Assembly (NCBI GenBank): GCA_029563075.1
Contig: JAKQTN010000077.1
Span: forward strand, 115,824-179,823
DNA length: 64,000 nt
Direction of reading: 5' to 3'
Source of the DNA: Pseudomonadota bacterium
Lineage (GTDB): Bacteria > Pseudomonadota > Gammaproteobacteria > Burkholderiales > Methylophilaceae
Position 1 is the first letter of the stretch. Each line of letters opens with the position of its first letter. This document shows, piece by piece, positions 46,730-57,100 of the stretch. The position numbers were made by a program, and so were the translations under genes. The notes beneath the pieces are model-generated. The model searched no databases and had not been told where the DNA came from. It worked only from the letters and a program-made list of their open reading frames with translations.

Positions 46730-47632
46730 ATGAGTATTCAATGGTATCCGGGTCATATGACCCAAGCCCGCAAAAAGGCAGAAGAAACCATGGAGTTTAC
46801 CGACATGGTGATCGAGGTGCTAGATGCGCGCATACCCGCTGCCAGCCATAACCCGGTCATTGAAGAAATGCGCTTGTTTCGTCAGCGCCCGCAGCTCAAA
46901 ATCCTCAATAAGGCCGATTTGGCCGACCCAAAAGTAACGCAGGATTGGCTCAACTATTTCAACGCACAGCCTAATACCAAAGCGGTTGCACTTTCATGCA
47001 AAAAACCTGGTGACGCGAACAAAATCCCTAAACTGTGCCTGGGCCTTGCGCCGCACCGTGGCACGCACTTAAAGCCGTTACGCATGATGATTATGGGCAT
47101 TCCCAACGTGGGAAAATCCACGCTGATGAACGCGCTACTCAACCGCCGGGTGGCAAAAGTAGGCGATGAGCCCGCAGTAACCAAAAGCCAGCAGCGCTTT
47201 GATTTGAGCGAAACCATGAGCATTACCGATACACCAGGCATGATGTGGCCTAAGATTGAACATGAAAGCGATGGCTACATGCTGGCCGCCAGCCATGCCA
47301 TTGGCCGCAATGCGGTGATTGATGAGGATGTGGCGCTGTTTTTAGCTGACAACCTGCTCAAAACCTACCCTGCCCTGCTGAATGCCCGTTACAAGCTCGA
47401 TGCCATGAAGCTGGATGTTAGCAAGATGGATGGCGTGGATTTGCTTGAAGCTATTACTAAGCGTCGCTCTTACAAGCGCCACGACGGTCTATGGGACACC
47501 GAAAAAACAGCTGTTGCCTTTTTAACCGATTACCGCAGCGGCGCAATCGGCCGCGTGAGTTTAGAAAGCCCAAACTCCAGAGCGGCCATGATAGCCGGCG
47601 AACCTACTGAAAACAGCCCAATAGATAGTTAG
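46730..47632 (+). CDS. ylqF: ribosome biogenesis GTPase YlqF/RbgA
   Basis: Circularly permuted GTPase of about 300 residues that helps assemble the large ribosomal subunit. The order G4-G1-G3 is diagnostic: LNKADL (about 64), then GIPNVGKSTLMNALL (about 123), then DTPGMMWPK (about 168). The N-terminus MSIQWYPGHMTQARKK is typical. GAGGGG lies 9 bases before the ATG. The last 4 bases overlap the convergent cyclase gene. Confidence 0.96.
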   Translation: MSIQWYPGHMTQARKKAEETMEFTDMVIEVLDARIPAASHNPVIEEMRLFRQRPQLKILNKADLADPKVTQDWLNYFNAQPNTKAVALSCKKPGDANKIPKLCLGLAPHRGTHLKPLRMMIMGIPNVGKSTLMNALLNRRVAKVGDEPAVTKSQQRFDLSETMSITDTPGMMWPKIEHESDGYMLAASHAIGRNAVIDEDVALFLADNLLKTYPALLNARYKLDAMKLDVSKMDGVDLLEAITKRRSYKRHDGLWDTEKTAVAFLTDYRSGAIGRVSLESPNSRAAMIAGEPTENSPIDS

Positions 47633-48717
47633 CGGCACTGTCCCAGCGCAATCTCAGCTTGTGTGCACTTGCGTTCCGAACCTTGTTTGATGCTTTCGGT
47701 AAAAGTTTGCCAGCCTGATTTTTCTTTGTCTGATTTATTTTCGGTTTTAGCTCCTGCGGGCTTCTCTGCATCTTTTCCATCGTCTGACGCTTCTGCTTTG
47801 GTTACAGCTTTTGTTGGCGTCTCGGTTTTTTTCACAGTTTTATTAGTTTTTTTCTGATTAGTATCGGTCTTAACCGGCTCCGCTTTTGGCGGAGCGGTTT
47901 CAAGTGTTTCAGTTGGCAATAAGCCATCATTGGCTGGCTTGGCTGTCACTGTGGATGAGGTTGACGCGGGCGTTTCTGCCACCGCCGGGTTCTCTAATAT
48001 AATGGTCGGCTCGGTTGGGGTGGATGCCAATTTGGCCAAAACAAAAAGTCCTGCAAGCACCATCAAACCTAGAATTGTGTATTTAAAATTAATTTTGCCT
48101 GCGATGGATTGCCAATTGCCGGACTGTGAATCGTCTGCAGCAATGATTACAGGCGCATCTTCCACTAATTGGTCTTTAAGCAAACGTACCGAGTAAACCT
48201 CATGTTCATGCGCGTGCATATCGTTATACTCAAACATTTGTGAGATTTCCTGCGATAGCTTGGAAGCTACTTCGTAATACGCACGCGAAACCAGAATCTG
48301 GTTCGGCTTGGCAAAACTCATAATCCGTCGCGCCTCATCAAGACCCTCGCCCGTTATACTTGGCTGATCGTTATTGCCGTTAGACACACGTACCGGGCCC
48401 AAATTAATGCCAAAGCGCACATATAGAGGGGCTGAGCTATTTGTATTGTTTTTTAATATTTCATCACGAATGGTGAGCGAGATAAATAATGCGTCTTCCA
48501 GCGCGTCTTCTAACGCACCGTTACAGGCAATGGCTGCACCATCGCTCGTATCTAAGATTGTGCGGTCTTCTTGTGCAATATCAACCACGGCATGATTAAT
48601 TAAATCATTCAGCTGGTTTATGATTTCTATTTGTTCCGCGTCTGTTTTTTTTGAAAAATCGACAATGTCTAAAGAAACAATGCTGCAAATAGAAGTTTTA
48701 TTGGTTCTGTCATTCAT
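47629..48717 (-). CDS. membrane-anchored class III nucleotide cyclase-domain protein
   Basis: The 362-residue protein has an N-terminal class III adenylate/guanylate cyclase domain (about 10-170) with SLDIVDFSKKT, ILDTSDGAAIAC, VRFGINLGPV and ILVSRAYYEVASKL, then one membrane helix (about 211-230) and a Lys/Thr/Ala-rich tail ending CTQAEIALGQC. The first metal-binding Asp is visible; whether the second and the purine-binding residues allow catalysis is uncertain, so it may be a binding rather than an active domain. It converges on ylqF with a 4-base overlap. A diguanylate cyclase gene lies 74 bases upstream on the same strand. Confidence 0.8.
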   Translation of the reverse strand: MNDRTNKTSICSIVSLDIVDFSKKTDAEQIEIINQLNDLINHAVVDIAQEDRTILDTSDGAAIACNGALEDALEDALFISLTIRDEILKNNTNSSAPLYVRFGINLGPVRVSNGNNDQPSITGEGLDEARRIMSFAKPNQILVSRAYYEVASKLSQEISQMFEYNDMHAHEHEVYSVRLLKDQLVEDAPVIIAADDSQSGNWQSIAGKINFKYTILGLMVLAGLFVLAKLASTPTEPTIILENPAVAETPASTSSTVTAKPANDGLLPTETLETAPPKAEPVKTDTNQKKTNKTVKKTETPTKAVTKAEASDDGKDAEKPAGAKTENKSDKEKSGWQTFTESIKQGSERKCTQAEIALGQCR

Positions 48718-48791
48718 ACTTGGCTTTCAAATAAACGTTTCAACTATCGATGAAAATGTTAATCCGTCCGGACAATTTAATTTAGATTGTA

Positions 48792-49979
48792 TTATGAAGA
48801 TTGCTTGGTGTCGCGCGTAATCTGCGTGTAACTCATCACGCGATTACGCCCGCTGTTTTTCGCGGCATACATTGCACTATCTGCAGTAGCTACCAGACCT
48901 TTAAAATCATAACCAGCACGCACCGAATCCGCTACACCGATGCTGACGGTGGTTTTAATGGTTGCTCGGTTCATTTTTAACGGGCTTGCTTCAATCCTCG
49001 CGCGGATGCGCTCAGCCAGACCGACAGCATCACCCTCTGTAGTGTTCGGCAGAAATATGCAAAACTCCTCGCCACCATAGCGGCCAAGCACATCGCTGGA
49101 ACGCAGCACCCCTGCAATCTCCTTGGCCAGATGCCTTAACACATCATCACCGCACAGGTGCCCGTATTGATCATTCACTTTTTTAAAATGGTCAATATCA
49201 ATTAGCAACACCGCCATGCTCAGATTAATACGCTTGCAAATGTCCTGCATTTTCAAAGCGGCCTCTTCCAGTCCACGGCGATTCAGCACGCCCGTAAGGC
49301 TATCAATCGTCGCAATCGATTCCAAGTTTTGACTCAGCTTATAGCTGAGCATCAGCACAAACAGGCTGGAGATAAAAAATTGCGAAACCGCACCTAGCAT
49401 GAAGGTATAGGCATTCACCGGCCAGGCGGCAAAAGAATCAAACACCCCCACGTCCACCTGCGAGGCATAGACTGCGCGGCCCAGCATCAATAGTGCCATC
49501 AGCAGATATAAGCTTGAGGCAATCCAAAACAAATTACCGACAATGCCTTCATCGCGAGAAAACGTGAGCCGCGCGCAATATAGATAAATTGCTGCAAAGA
49601 TGATTGCGCCCAGTATCACCGCCATGCGGATATCGCTTCCATTGAGCATGAAATAGGCATCAATTGCCATCAGTAGAAAAAACACAACCACAGGAATGCG
49701 GTGATTCGGTATTTTGCCGATAAATGCCTGTATACCATTAATATATAAACTTAATCCCGCGCCGATCAAGGCCATGCCCGGCAAAAAAATCCGCTTCGGC
49801 GCATCCAGTTGCATCAACACCAGCACCATGCCCAAGCCAATCACCAGATTGCCCACTGCCCAGTAGCCTGGTCCATGCACCTTTTTGTGATGTTTACGGG
49901 TAATCGCCAACAGCATGGAAAGCATGAAGGTCAGCAGCATTGACATGAAAACAATCGTTTTTAAATCAAATTTTGGCAT
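48792..49979 (-). CDS. membrane diguanylate cyclase (GGDEF family)
   Basis: Predicted to make cyclic-di-GMP. The first 210 of 395 residues form about six to seven membrane helices. The GGDEF domain follows, with LTGVLNRRGLEE, the active GGEEF (about 300) and the inhibitory site RSSD five residues before it, so product inhibition is expected. The membrane part looks like a sensor module without a recognised name. Transcribed leftward, away from rep; the divergent gap 49980-50148 holds both promoters but no clear box was picked out. Confidence 0.92.
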   Translation of the reverse strand: MPKFDLKTIVFMSMLLTFMLSMLLAITRKHHKKVHGPGYWAVGNLVIGLGMVLVLMQLDAPKRIFLPGMALIGAGLSLYINGIQAFIGKIPNHRIPVVVFFLLMAIDAYFMLNGSDIRMAVILGAIIFAAIYLYCARLTFSRDEGIVGNLFWIASSLYLLMALLMLGRAVYASQVDVGVFDSFAAWPVNAYTFMLGAVSQFFISSLFVLMLSYKLSQNLESIATIDSLTGVLNRRGLEEAALKMQDICKRINLSMAVLLIDIDHFKKVNDQYGHLCGDDVLRHLAKEIAGVLRSSDVLGRYGGEEFCIFLPNTTEGDAVGLAERIRARIEASPLKMNRATIKTTVSIGVADSVRAGYDFKGLVATADSAMYAAKNSGRNRVMSYTQITRDTKQSS

Positions 49980-50148
49980 TGCAAACGGCTACCGTAGATT
50001 AGAAGGAATATTTTTTAGCTTAAAATTGAGAAACTATAGGCGTTAGTTTTTATTAAGCAGGTACAATCATACTATAAACGCTTAGTTCGCAAATAGTCAG
50101 CCTGTCAGAATATCGTGCCAGGTTCTTTTAAAAGTCCGATCAAAGAAC

Positions 50149-52164
50149 ATGTTAAACAGCCTCAACTCACCCCAACGCGAAGCAGTCAAGTATCTCGATG
50201 GTCCATTGCTGGTACTCGCCGGTGCAGGCAGCGGCAAAACACGCGTCATCACGCAGAAAATCAGCTATTTGATTGACGAGGCAGGCTACTCTCCCAAAGA
50301 AATCGCGGCGATTACCTTTACCAATAAAGCTGCACGCGAGATGCAGGAGCGCGTGAGCAAGCTGATGCAGGGCAAGCCTACCAAAGGTCTAACAATTGCC
50401 ACTTTTCACTCGCTTGGCTTGCAAATGCTGCGCGCGGAGGCTGCGTTACTAGGCTACAAACCGCAGTTTTCTATTCTAGATTCATCCGATAGTTTTAAGA
50501 TTGTGTCCGACATTTTGGCCACTACCGATAAGCAGCTATTACGCAAAACGCAATATCAGATTTCCGCTTGGAAGAATGCGTTTATCAGCCCCGACCAAGC
50601 CAAAGCTATGGCAGATGAAGAGCTGACGCATGCTGCTGCCAAGGTATATCAACTGTATCAACAAACGCTCAAAGCCTATCAGGCGGTGGATTTTGATGAC
50701 TTGATTAAACTCCCCGTTGAGCTTTTTGAACAGCATGAAAGCGCACTCAACAAATGGCAACGCAGGCTGCAATACTTGCTGATAGACGAATATCAAGACA
50801 CCAACGCCTGCCAATACAAACTGGTGAAAATGCTCACCGGCTTGCGTGGCCAATTTACTGCGGTGGGTGATGACGACCAGGCCATTTACGGCTGGCGCGG
50901 CGCGGATGTGGAAAATCTGCGCCAACTCACCGAAGACTTCAGCAAGCTTAAAGTCATTAAATTAGAGCAAAATTACCGCTCTACGGTGCGCATTCTGCGT
51001 GCTGCTAACCAAGTGATCTCTAACAACCCTAAACTGTTCGAAAAGAAACTTTGGAGCGATTTAGGAACAGGTGATCTGATTCAGGTTTCTGCCGCAATGA
51101 GCGAGGAAGCAGAGGCCGAATCAGTCATCATGAAACTGCAGGCACATAAATTTGAAAACCGTACCCGGTTTCTGGATTACGCCATCCTCTACCGCGGCAA
51201 CCACCAGGCGCGCATTTTTGAGCAACAATTACGCAACCATAAGATTCCCTACACCATCTCGGGCGGACAATCGTTTTTTGACAAAGCCGAGATTAAAGAT
51301 CTGGTCAGCTATTTACGGCTGATTGCCAATGAGGATGACGATCCGGCGTTTATCCGCGCTGCAACCACACCCAAAAAAGGCATCGGCAATACTACGCTCG
51401 AGCGGCTGGGCGAGTATGCCAGCGCGCACAAAATGTCCCTATTTGCAGCAGCATTTGAGCAAGGTTTTCAAAGCGAAATCGGTAACAAGCAATTAGACGA
51501 TTTGTTAAATTTTTGCCAGTACATCAATAAGCTGCAGGCACGCGCCGTGCGCGACCCGGCAGGTGATGTGCTGAATGACTTGCTCACCACCATTCAATAC
51601 GAAGCCTTTTTGTATGACAGCGAGGAGCCACGCGCAGCTGAGGTCAAATGGACGAATGTGCTCGAGTTTATCGGCTGGCTCACTAAAAAAGGTGAAGCAA
51701 ATACCGAATTTGGCAACGAAACGGAAGCCAAAAACCTGCTAGAACTGACGCAAATGGTTTCGCTCATGAGCATGCTGGAAGGCCGTGAAGATGGCGAGCC
51801 GGATGCAGTGAAACTCTCCACCTTGCACGCGGCGAAAGGCTTGGAGTTTGGGCATGTATTTTTAATCGGCGTGGAAGAAGGCATTCTGCCGCACCGCGAA
51901 TCTGTTGATACCGATCGTATTGAAGAAGAACGCCGCCTGATGTATGTAGGCATCACGCGTGCGCAAAAATCCCTCAACATATCCTGGTGCAAAAAACGCA
52001 AACGCGCAGGCGAAATGGAAATGTGCGAACCCAGCCGTTTTATCGCGGAATTGCCGAAAGCGGATGTACGGCATTTTGGCAACCCATTTAATGACCCGAT
52101 AGAAAGCAAAGAATTCGGCAAATCGAAAATGGCCAATATTCGCGCCATGTTAGCAAATAAATAG
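50149..52164 (+). CDS. rep: ATP-dependent DNA helicase Rep
   Basis: UvrD/Rep-family 3'-5' DNA helicase of 671 residues that helps replication forks pass obstacles. It begins LNSPQREAV, has Walker A GAGSGKTRVI (about 24), TFTNKAA, LLIDEYQDTNACQY, DDDQAIYGWRGA, LEQNYRS, STLHAAKGLEFGHVFL and RLMYVGITRAQ. Length and motifs fit Rep (about 670 residues) better than UvrD (about 720). It lies 16 bases before uup and is probably co-transcribed with it. Confidence 0.94.
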   Translation: MLNSLNSPQREAVKYLDGPLLVLAGAGSGKTRVITQKISYLIDEAGYSPKEIAAITFTNKAAREMQERVSKLMQGKPTKGLTIATFHSLGLQMLRAEAALLGYKPQFSILDSSDSFKIVSDILATTDKQLLRKTQYQISAWKNAFISPDQAKAMADEELTHAAAKVYQLYQQTLKAYQAVDFDDLIKLPVELFEQHESALNKWQRRLQYLLIDEYQDTNACQYKLVKMLTGLRGQFTAVGDDDQAIYGWRGADVENLRQLTEDFSKLKVIKLEQNYRSTVRILRAANQVISNNPKLFEKKLWSDLGTGDLIQVSAAMSEEAEAESVIMKLQAHKFENRTRFLDYAILYRGNHQARIFEQQLRNHKIPYTISGGQSFFDKAEIKDLVSYLRLIANEDDDPAFIRAATTPKKGIGNTTLERLGEYASAHKMSLFAAAFEQGFQSEIGNKQLDDLLNFCQYINKLQARAVRDPAGDVLNDLLTTIQYEAFLYDSEEPRAAEVKWTNVLEFIGWLTKKGEANTEFGNETEAKNLLELTQMVSLMSMLEGREDGEPDAVKLSTLHAAKGLEFGHVFLIGVEEGILPHRESVDTDRIEEERRLMYVGITRAQKSLNISWCKKRKRAGEMEMCEPSRFIAELPKADVRHFGNPFNDPIESKEFGKSKMANIRAMLANK

Positions 52165-52180
52165 AGAGTAATATTCAGCC

Positions 52181-54112
52181 ATGCCTTACATCACCTTAGA
52201 TAATGCCTGTCTTGCCTTCGGGCACCACGCCCTGCTCGATCACGCTTCTTTTCAACTGGATGCTGGAGAGCGTGTCGGCCTGATTGGGCGTAATGGTGCG
52301 GGCAAATCCAGCTTGCTCAAAGCCATTGCAGGTACGATCAAACTGGATGAAGGCACGGTATGGCGCGCATCGAATGTGCGTGTGGTGTATGTGCCGCAAG
52401 AGCCCGAACTGGACACGACACACACCGTGTTTGAAGCTGTGGCAGAAGGTTTAGGTTCGTTGCAACAAACCATCATCGATTACCACCAGGTAACGCATGA
52501 CATGGGTATGCCAAACGCAGATATTGATGCACTGATGACCAAAATGCAGCACTTGCAGCACGACCTGGATGCGCAAAACGGTTGGGCGGCACAATCACGT
52601 GTGGAAACCGTATTAAGCCGCTTAAAACTAGATGCGGATGCCCTTGTTTCCACACTCTCTGGAGGCTGGCGTAAACGCGTGGCACTTGGCCGCGCACTAG
52701 TAGCAGAACCTGAAGTGCTATTGCTGGATGAACCGACTAACCATCTGGATTTAGAAGCTATTGAATGGCTGGAAGACTTATTGTTAGACTTTAACGGCAG
52801 CGTGCTTTTTATTACCCATGACAGGCGTTTTCTGGATAAGCTCGCCACGCGCATTACCGAACTGGATCGTGGAAAGCTGACTGATTTTGTGGGCAACTTT
52901 ACGCAATATCAGGCTAAAAAAGAGGAGCTACTGGCGGTTGAAGAAACCCATGCCGCCAAGTTTGATAAGTTTTTAGCGCAAGAAGAAGTATGGATTCGCC
53001 AAGGCATCAAAGCGCGCCGGACCCGCAACGAAGGCCGCGTCCGCCGGTTAGAAGCCTTACGCTTAGAGCGCGCCGCCCGCCGCGAACGCCAAGGTAACGT
53101 CAAACTCAACCTGGATGCAGGTGAGCGCAGCGGCAAATTAGTGGCAGAACTGGAAAATGTAAGCAAGGCTTATGGCGATAAAGTACTGATTAAAAACTTC
53201 AGCACGCGTATCTTGCGCGGTGACAAAATCGGCTTGCTAGGCCCCAACGGCATTGGCAAAACCACCCTGCTCAAGCTTATTTTAGGTGATATTGAGCCGG
53301 ATAGCGGCAAAATTACACGCGGTACAAAAATCAATGTGGCCTATTTTGACCAGATGCGTGAACAGTTGGATGAAGAAGCGACATTGGCCGACACCATTAG
53401 CCCGGGTTCTGATTTTGTCGAGATTGGTAACGAACGCAAACATGTAATTAGCTACTTGGAGGACTTTTTGTTTCCTCCACAACGCTCGCGTTCGCCAGTC
53501 AAATCGCTCTCCGGTGGCGAGCGTAACCGCCTGCTATTAGCGCGCCTGTTTGCCCGCCCTGCCAATGTTTTGGTGCTGGATGAGCCGACGAATGACCTGG
53601 ATATAGACACCCTGGAGCTGCTAGAAAGTTTGCTGCAGGAGTTTAATGGCACCCTGTTTTTAGTCAGCCACGATCGCGCCTTTTTAGAGAACACCGTCAC
53701 ACAAGTGATTGCGTTTGAAGGTAACGGCGTGCTCACCGAGTTTGGCGGCGGTTACGATGATTGGCAACGCTTCTCCACACAGCAAAAGCAAAAAACACCT
53801 GCCCTGCAAACCAATATCCATGCGACTTCTGGCGCGGTTAATTCATCAACTCCAAATGCTGAAAAAGCAGCAAAACAACCCACTAAACCGGCAAAACTAA
53901 GCTTTAAAGACCAAAAAGAGTTAGACGAAATTCCAGCCAAAATTGAGCAACTTGAAACTGAGCAAGCCAATATCCATGCACAACTTGCTAATGGCGAACT
54001 TTATAAAACGCAGCCTGAACACGTTAAAACACTGCAATCGAGACTGATTGAAATTGATAACTTGCTGGAAAACCACCTCGCGCGCTGGGAAGTGCTGGAT
54101 GCTAAAAACTAA
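52181..54112 (+). CDS. uup: ABC-F ATPase Uup
   Basis: Soluble protein of 643 residues with two ABC cassettes and no membrane domain. The first cassette has GRNGAGKSSLL, LSGGWRKRVALGRAL and LLLDEPTNHLD; the second has GPNGIGKTTLL, LSGGERNRLLLARL and LVLDEPTNDLD. A linker lies between them. A C-terminal coiled coil of about 75 residues (after FKDQKELDEIP) is typical of Uup. ABC-F proteins act on the ribosome; Uup is also linked to transposon precise excision and branched DNA. It ends 4 bases from the convergent restriction-modification gene. Confidence 0.94.
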   Translation: MPYITLDNACLAFGHHALLDHASFQLDAGERVGLIGRNGAGKSSLLKAIAGTIKLDEGTVWRASNVRVVYVPQEPELDTTHTVFEAVAEGLGSLQQTIIDYHQVTHDMGMPNADIDALMTKMQHLQHDLDAQNGWAAQSRVETVLSRLKLDADALVSTLSGGWRKRVALGRALVAEPEVLLLDEPTNHLDLEAIEWLEDLLLDFNGSVLFITHDRRFLDKLATRITELDRGKLTDFVGNFTQYQAKKEELLAVEETHAAKFDKFLAQEEVWIRQGIKARRTRNEGRVRRLEALRLERAARRERQGNVKLNLDAGERSGKLVAELENVSKAYGDKVLIKNFSTRILRGDKIGLLGPNGIGKTTLLKLILGDIEPDSGKITRGTKINVAYFDQMREQLDEEATLADTISPGSDFVEIGNERKHVISYLEDFLFPPQRSRSPVKSLSGGERNRLLLARLFARPANVLVLDEPTNDLDIDTLELLESLLQEFNGTLFLVSHDRAFLENTVTQVIAFEGNGVLTEFGGGYDDWQRFSTQQKQKTPALQTNIHATSGAVNSSTPNAEKAAKQPTKPAKLSFKDQKELDEIPAKIEQLETEQANIHAQLANGELYKTQPEHVKTLQSRLIEIDNLLENHLARWEVLDAKN

Positions 54113-54116
54113 GGTT

Positions 54117-57100
54117 TTACACAATATTAATTTTATCAATCGCTTGCATCAGTGCATGCGTTTTTGTGAGTGCGGCGATGATATTTTGATAATGCGCAAT
54201 ATCTTCAAAACTTAGTGCTCGGCCTTTGCGGTCTTTCAGCCATTTTTGCGCGGGCTGGTAGCCGCCGATGTAGAAGTTCCAAGCCAGCGTTGGCACGTTT
54301 TCAAAATACTGCGTTTCGTTAATATAAACTTTGCCAGCCTCATATTTCAGCTTGCCAATCACATTACTTCCACTGATTGGGTACTTCACGACACTGCCCT
54401 GTAAGCCAATATCCATGCGGCTTTCATGGCATGCTTCTAAAAGGTGCGTTTTGCGTAATTCGCCACCCAAATTCACCAATTGCCAAAAGGTAGCGGCATC
54501 TTTTGGGTAAGGCACACGCGGAAAATCTATTTTTAAAAACTCTTTATAGGTTTCGCGGTAGCTTGGGCTGTGCAGCACAGCATAGATGTAATCCAGCAAA
54601 TAAATCGGCGCAAAGGTGTTGGCGGCATCAGTTTTTTCAGGGGTGAAAGTCAGTCCCAAGCCTTGTGCAATGGTGTTGACGATTTGCATATTCAAGTTGG
54701 GCGTGCGTGTGGTTTCAGCGAGCAAGTCGGTGGAATCGGGATAGGTGTAGAGTGGAAATAAAGCACTTAGAACTGTGCTTTCACCTGACTTAATTTCCGA
54801 CATACAGTTTGTAATAAAAAAGTGGTCACAAGTTTGGGGTTTATTGCTTCTTGCAGTAATTAACCCTAGATTCTCTCCAGCCAGCATATGGCGCATCACT
54901 TTGTATCTATTTCTATCAATCAAACTGGTATCGTAGTAAATGGCTTGATTATCAAAAGGTCTATAAGTTACTGTTTTAATTGAATTGGCATCGTATGCTT
55001 TTAATTTTCTTACTAAAGATATTTGGAAGTCAGGGCTATCTTTTAAATCCATCTCGCTTCTGATTTCATCATCATTCACCGATAAATCATAAAAGCGTTG
55101 GATGCGTTTTGAGAGTTTTTCTATATCGATATCAATTACAAAATGGTCTCGGTGGGTTTTGATGCCGCTTGAATTAACTGGAAATAAATCGTTGATTGAA
55201 AAACCTTGTATATAAACTTGTTCAACTTTTGCATCTTTTTGAATAAACAAATATTTAGGTGCTTTATAAGTAATTTCTTGCCAAGGCAACGTCTTAAGGC
55301 CACTATCATTCATTGCGTCATACTTCGCTTCGCGCTTACCGTGCAACTCGTAATGAAACACTTTACCCAGCGCATTTTTCGCTTTTTTGCCCGTTTTTAC
55401 AAATAGGTTAATGCTCACGCCCTGCATGATGTCAAACACGTTTTCATCTTTGCTGCCATCGGGCGCAATTTCTTTCTTTTTGGCGTTGCCGTGTAAGTCT
55501 AAAATATAAATTTCATCAAAACTTTCTAACAAATTTTTACGCATTTGGCGGTGAATGAGGCCATCGATAAAGCTGTTGTTGCTAATGTAGGCCAGCACGC
55601 CTTCGCCGTTTTTATCAATAAAGTGTTGGCCAAAGCGGATGAATTTGATGTAATCGTCTGAAAGCGGTTGTATATTGCGCTCGTTCAAATCTTTTTTGTA
55701 ATCTTTGAGTAAATCTTGTATCCAATCACTTTTGTTGCTACTGCTCACGCTATAAGGCGGGTTACCCATCACCACCATCACAGGCGCATCGCGCTTGATA
55801 TGGTTGGCTTCATTGGCCTCGCTACTGAGCCAGCTGGCAAATAGGGTGCCGGTGTCTGGGTGGTGTTCTTCCAGGCTGTTGGTGAGGTAAATGCGCAGGC
55901 GCTCGCTGGTCTGGTCAGTTTTGTAGCCGGTTTCCGTCAGCAGCATATCCAGCTTGAGGTGCGCCATGGCGTAGCTGGTCATCAGTAGTTCAAACCCATT
56001 CAGGCGCGGGATTAAATGTTCGCGCACATAGCTTGGCCAAACCCCTTTTTTATCGACAAAATTGTTCTCGTAAATATGTTCGACCGTTTTGGCTAAAAAC
56101 GTGCCCGTACCCGCAGCGGGGTCGAGGATTTGCACCCGGTGGAATTCTTTTTTCTTTTTAACTGTTTTGCCTTTACTGCCCGGCTCGATGCTTTCTATCT
56201 CGCGGGTGATTTTGCTGGTATCGGCCAAGCCTTGCGGCAGATTGAATCTGGTTTTTAAAATATCATCTACTGCGCGGACGATAAAATTCACCACCGGTTC
56301 CGGCGTGTACCAAACGCCGCGTGCCTTGCGTAGTTTGGGGTCGTACTCTGCCAGAAACGTCTCGTAAAAATGTACGATGGGGTCTTGCTGGCGGGTGGCT
56401 TTGCCAAAACTTTGCATGATTTTGGCGACATCCGCAGCCAGAAATACTTGCACCAGTTCTTCCACTATCCACAACATGCGGTTGCCTACGCTGTCATCCA
56501 GCGTGTAGCCCGCCACGGTTTGAAACAGCCTGCGCAAAAACGGATTGCTTTTGGGGATTAAAGTCGCGGCTTCTTCACGGCTAAACGTGGGCAGCGTTGG
56601 GTCATGGTAGCGCGCGGCAAACAAGCCGTAAGCAATGGTTTGCGCGTAAATATCGGCAAATTGGGCATTATCAATATCATGAATCAGAATGGTTTTAAAT
56701 GCCTCGCGCTGGCCTTGCAGCTCGCTATTGGCTTCTACTTTGTCATCTTCTTGCAACGCCTGATAAATCACGTTGGCCATCAGGCGTGCTTTGGCAGCCA
56801 TCATGCCAGCCAGTTTGCTGGGCGATTTAATGCTTTGGGTGATGACTAAGGCAAAGTCTTTAATGAGGTTGGTAAATTCATCAAACTTGTGCGGATTAGC
56901 AGATACTTTGCCGCTGGAAAGCTCACCAATTTCACAACTGGCAACAAGAAGACCTTGCCTGTAAAAGTGAAATTGCAGGTAGTCGGTAATAATCAGGTTA
57001 TCCAACGCGGCTTTGTAACGGTCAAACTGCTCTTTATGCAGCTTGCTGCCTAACTCAACACCCACATCTTTTGCTTCGATGTAACCAATCGGAATGTCTT

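Noticed and set aside
47877..47895. Strong hairpin GCTCCGC/GCGGAGC as a terminator
   Set aside because: It lies inside the cyclase coding sequence (Pro/Ala/Glu-rich linker) and has no T run.
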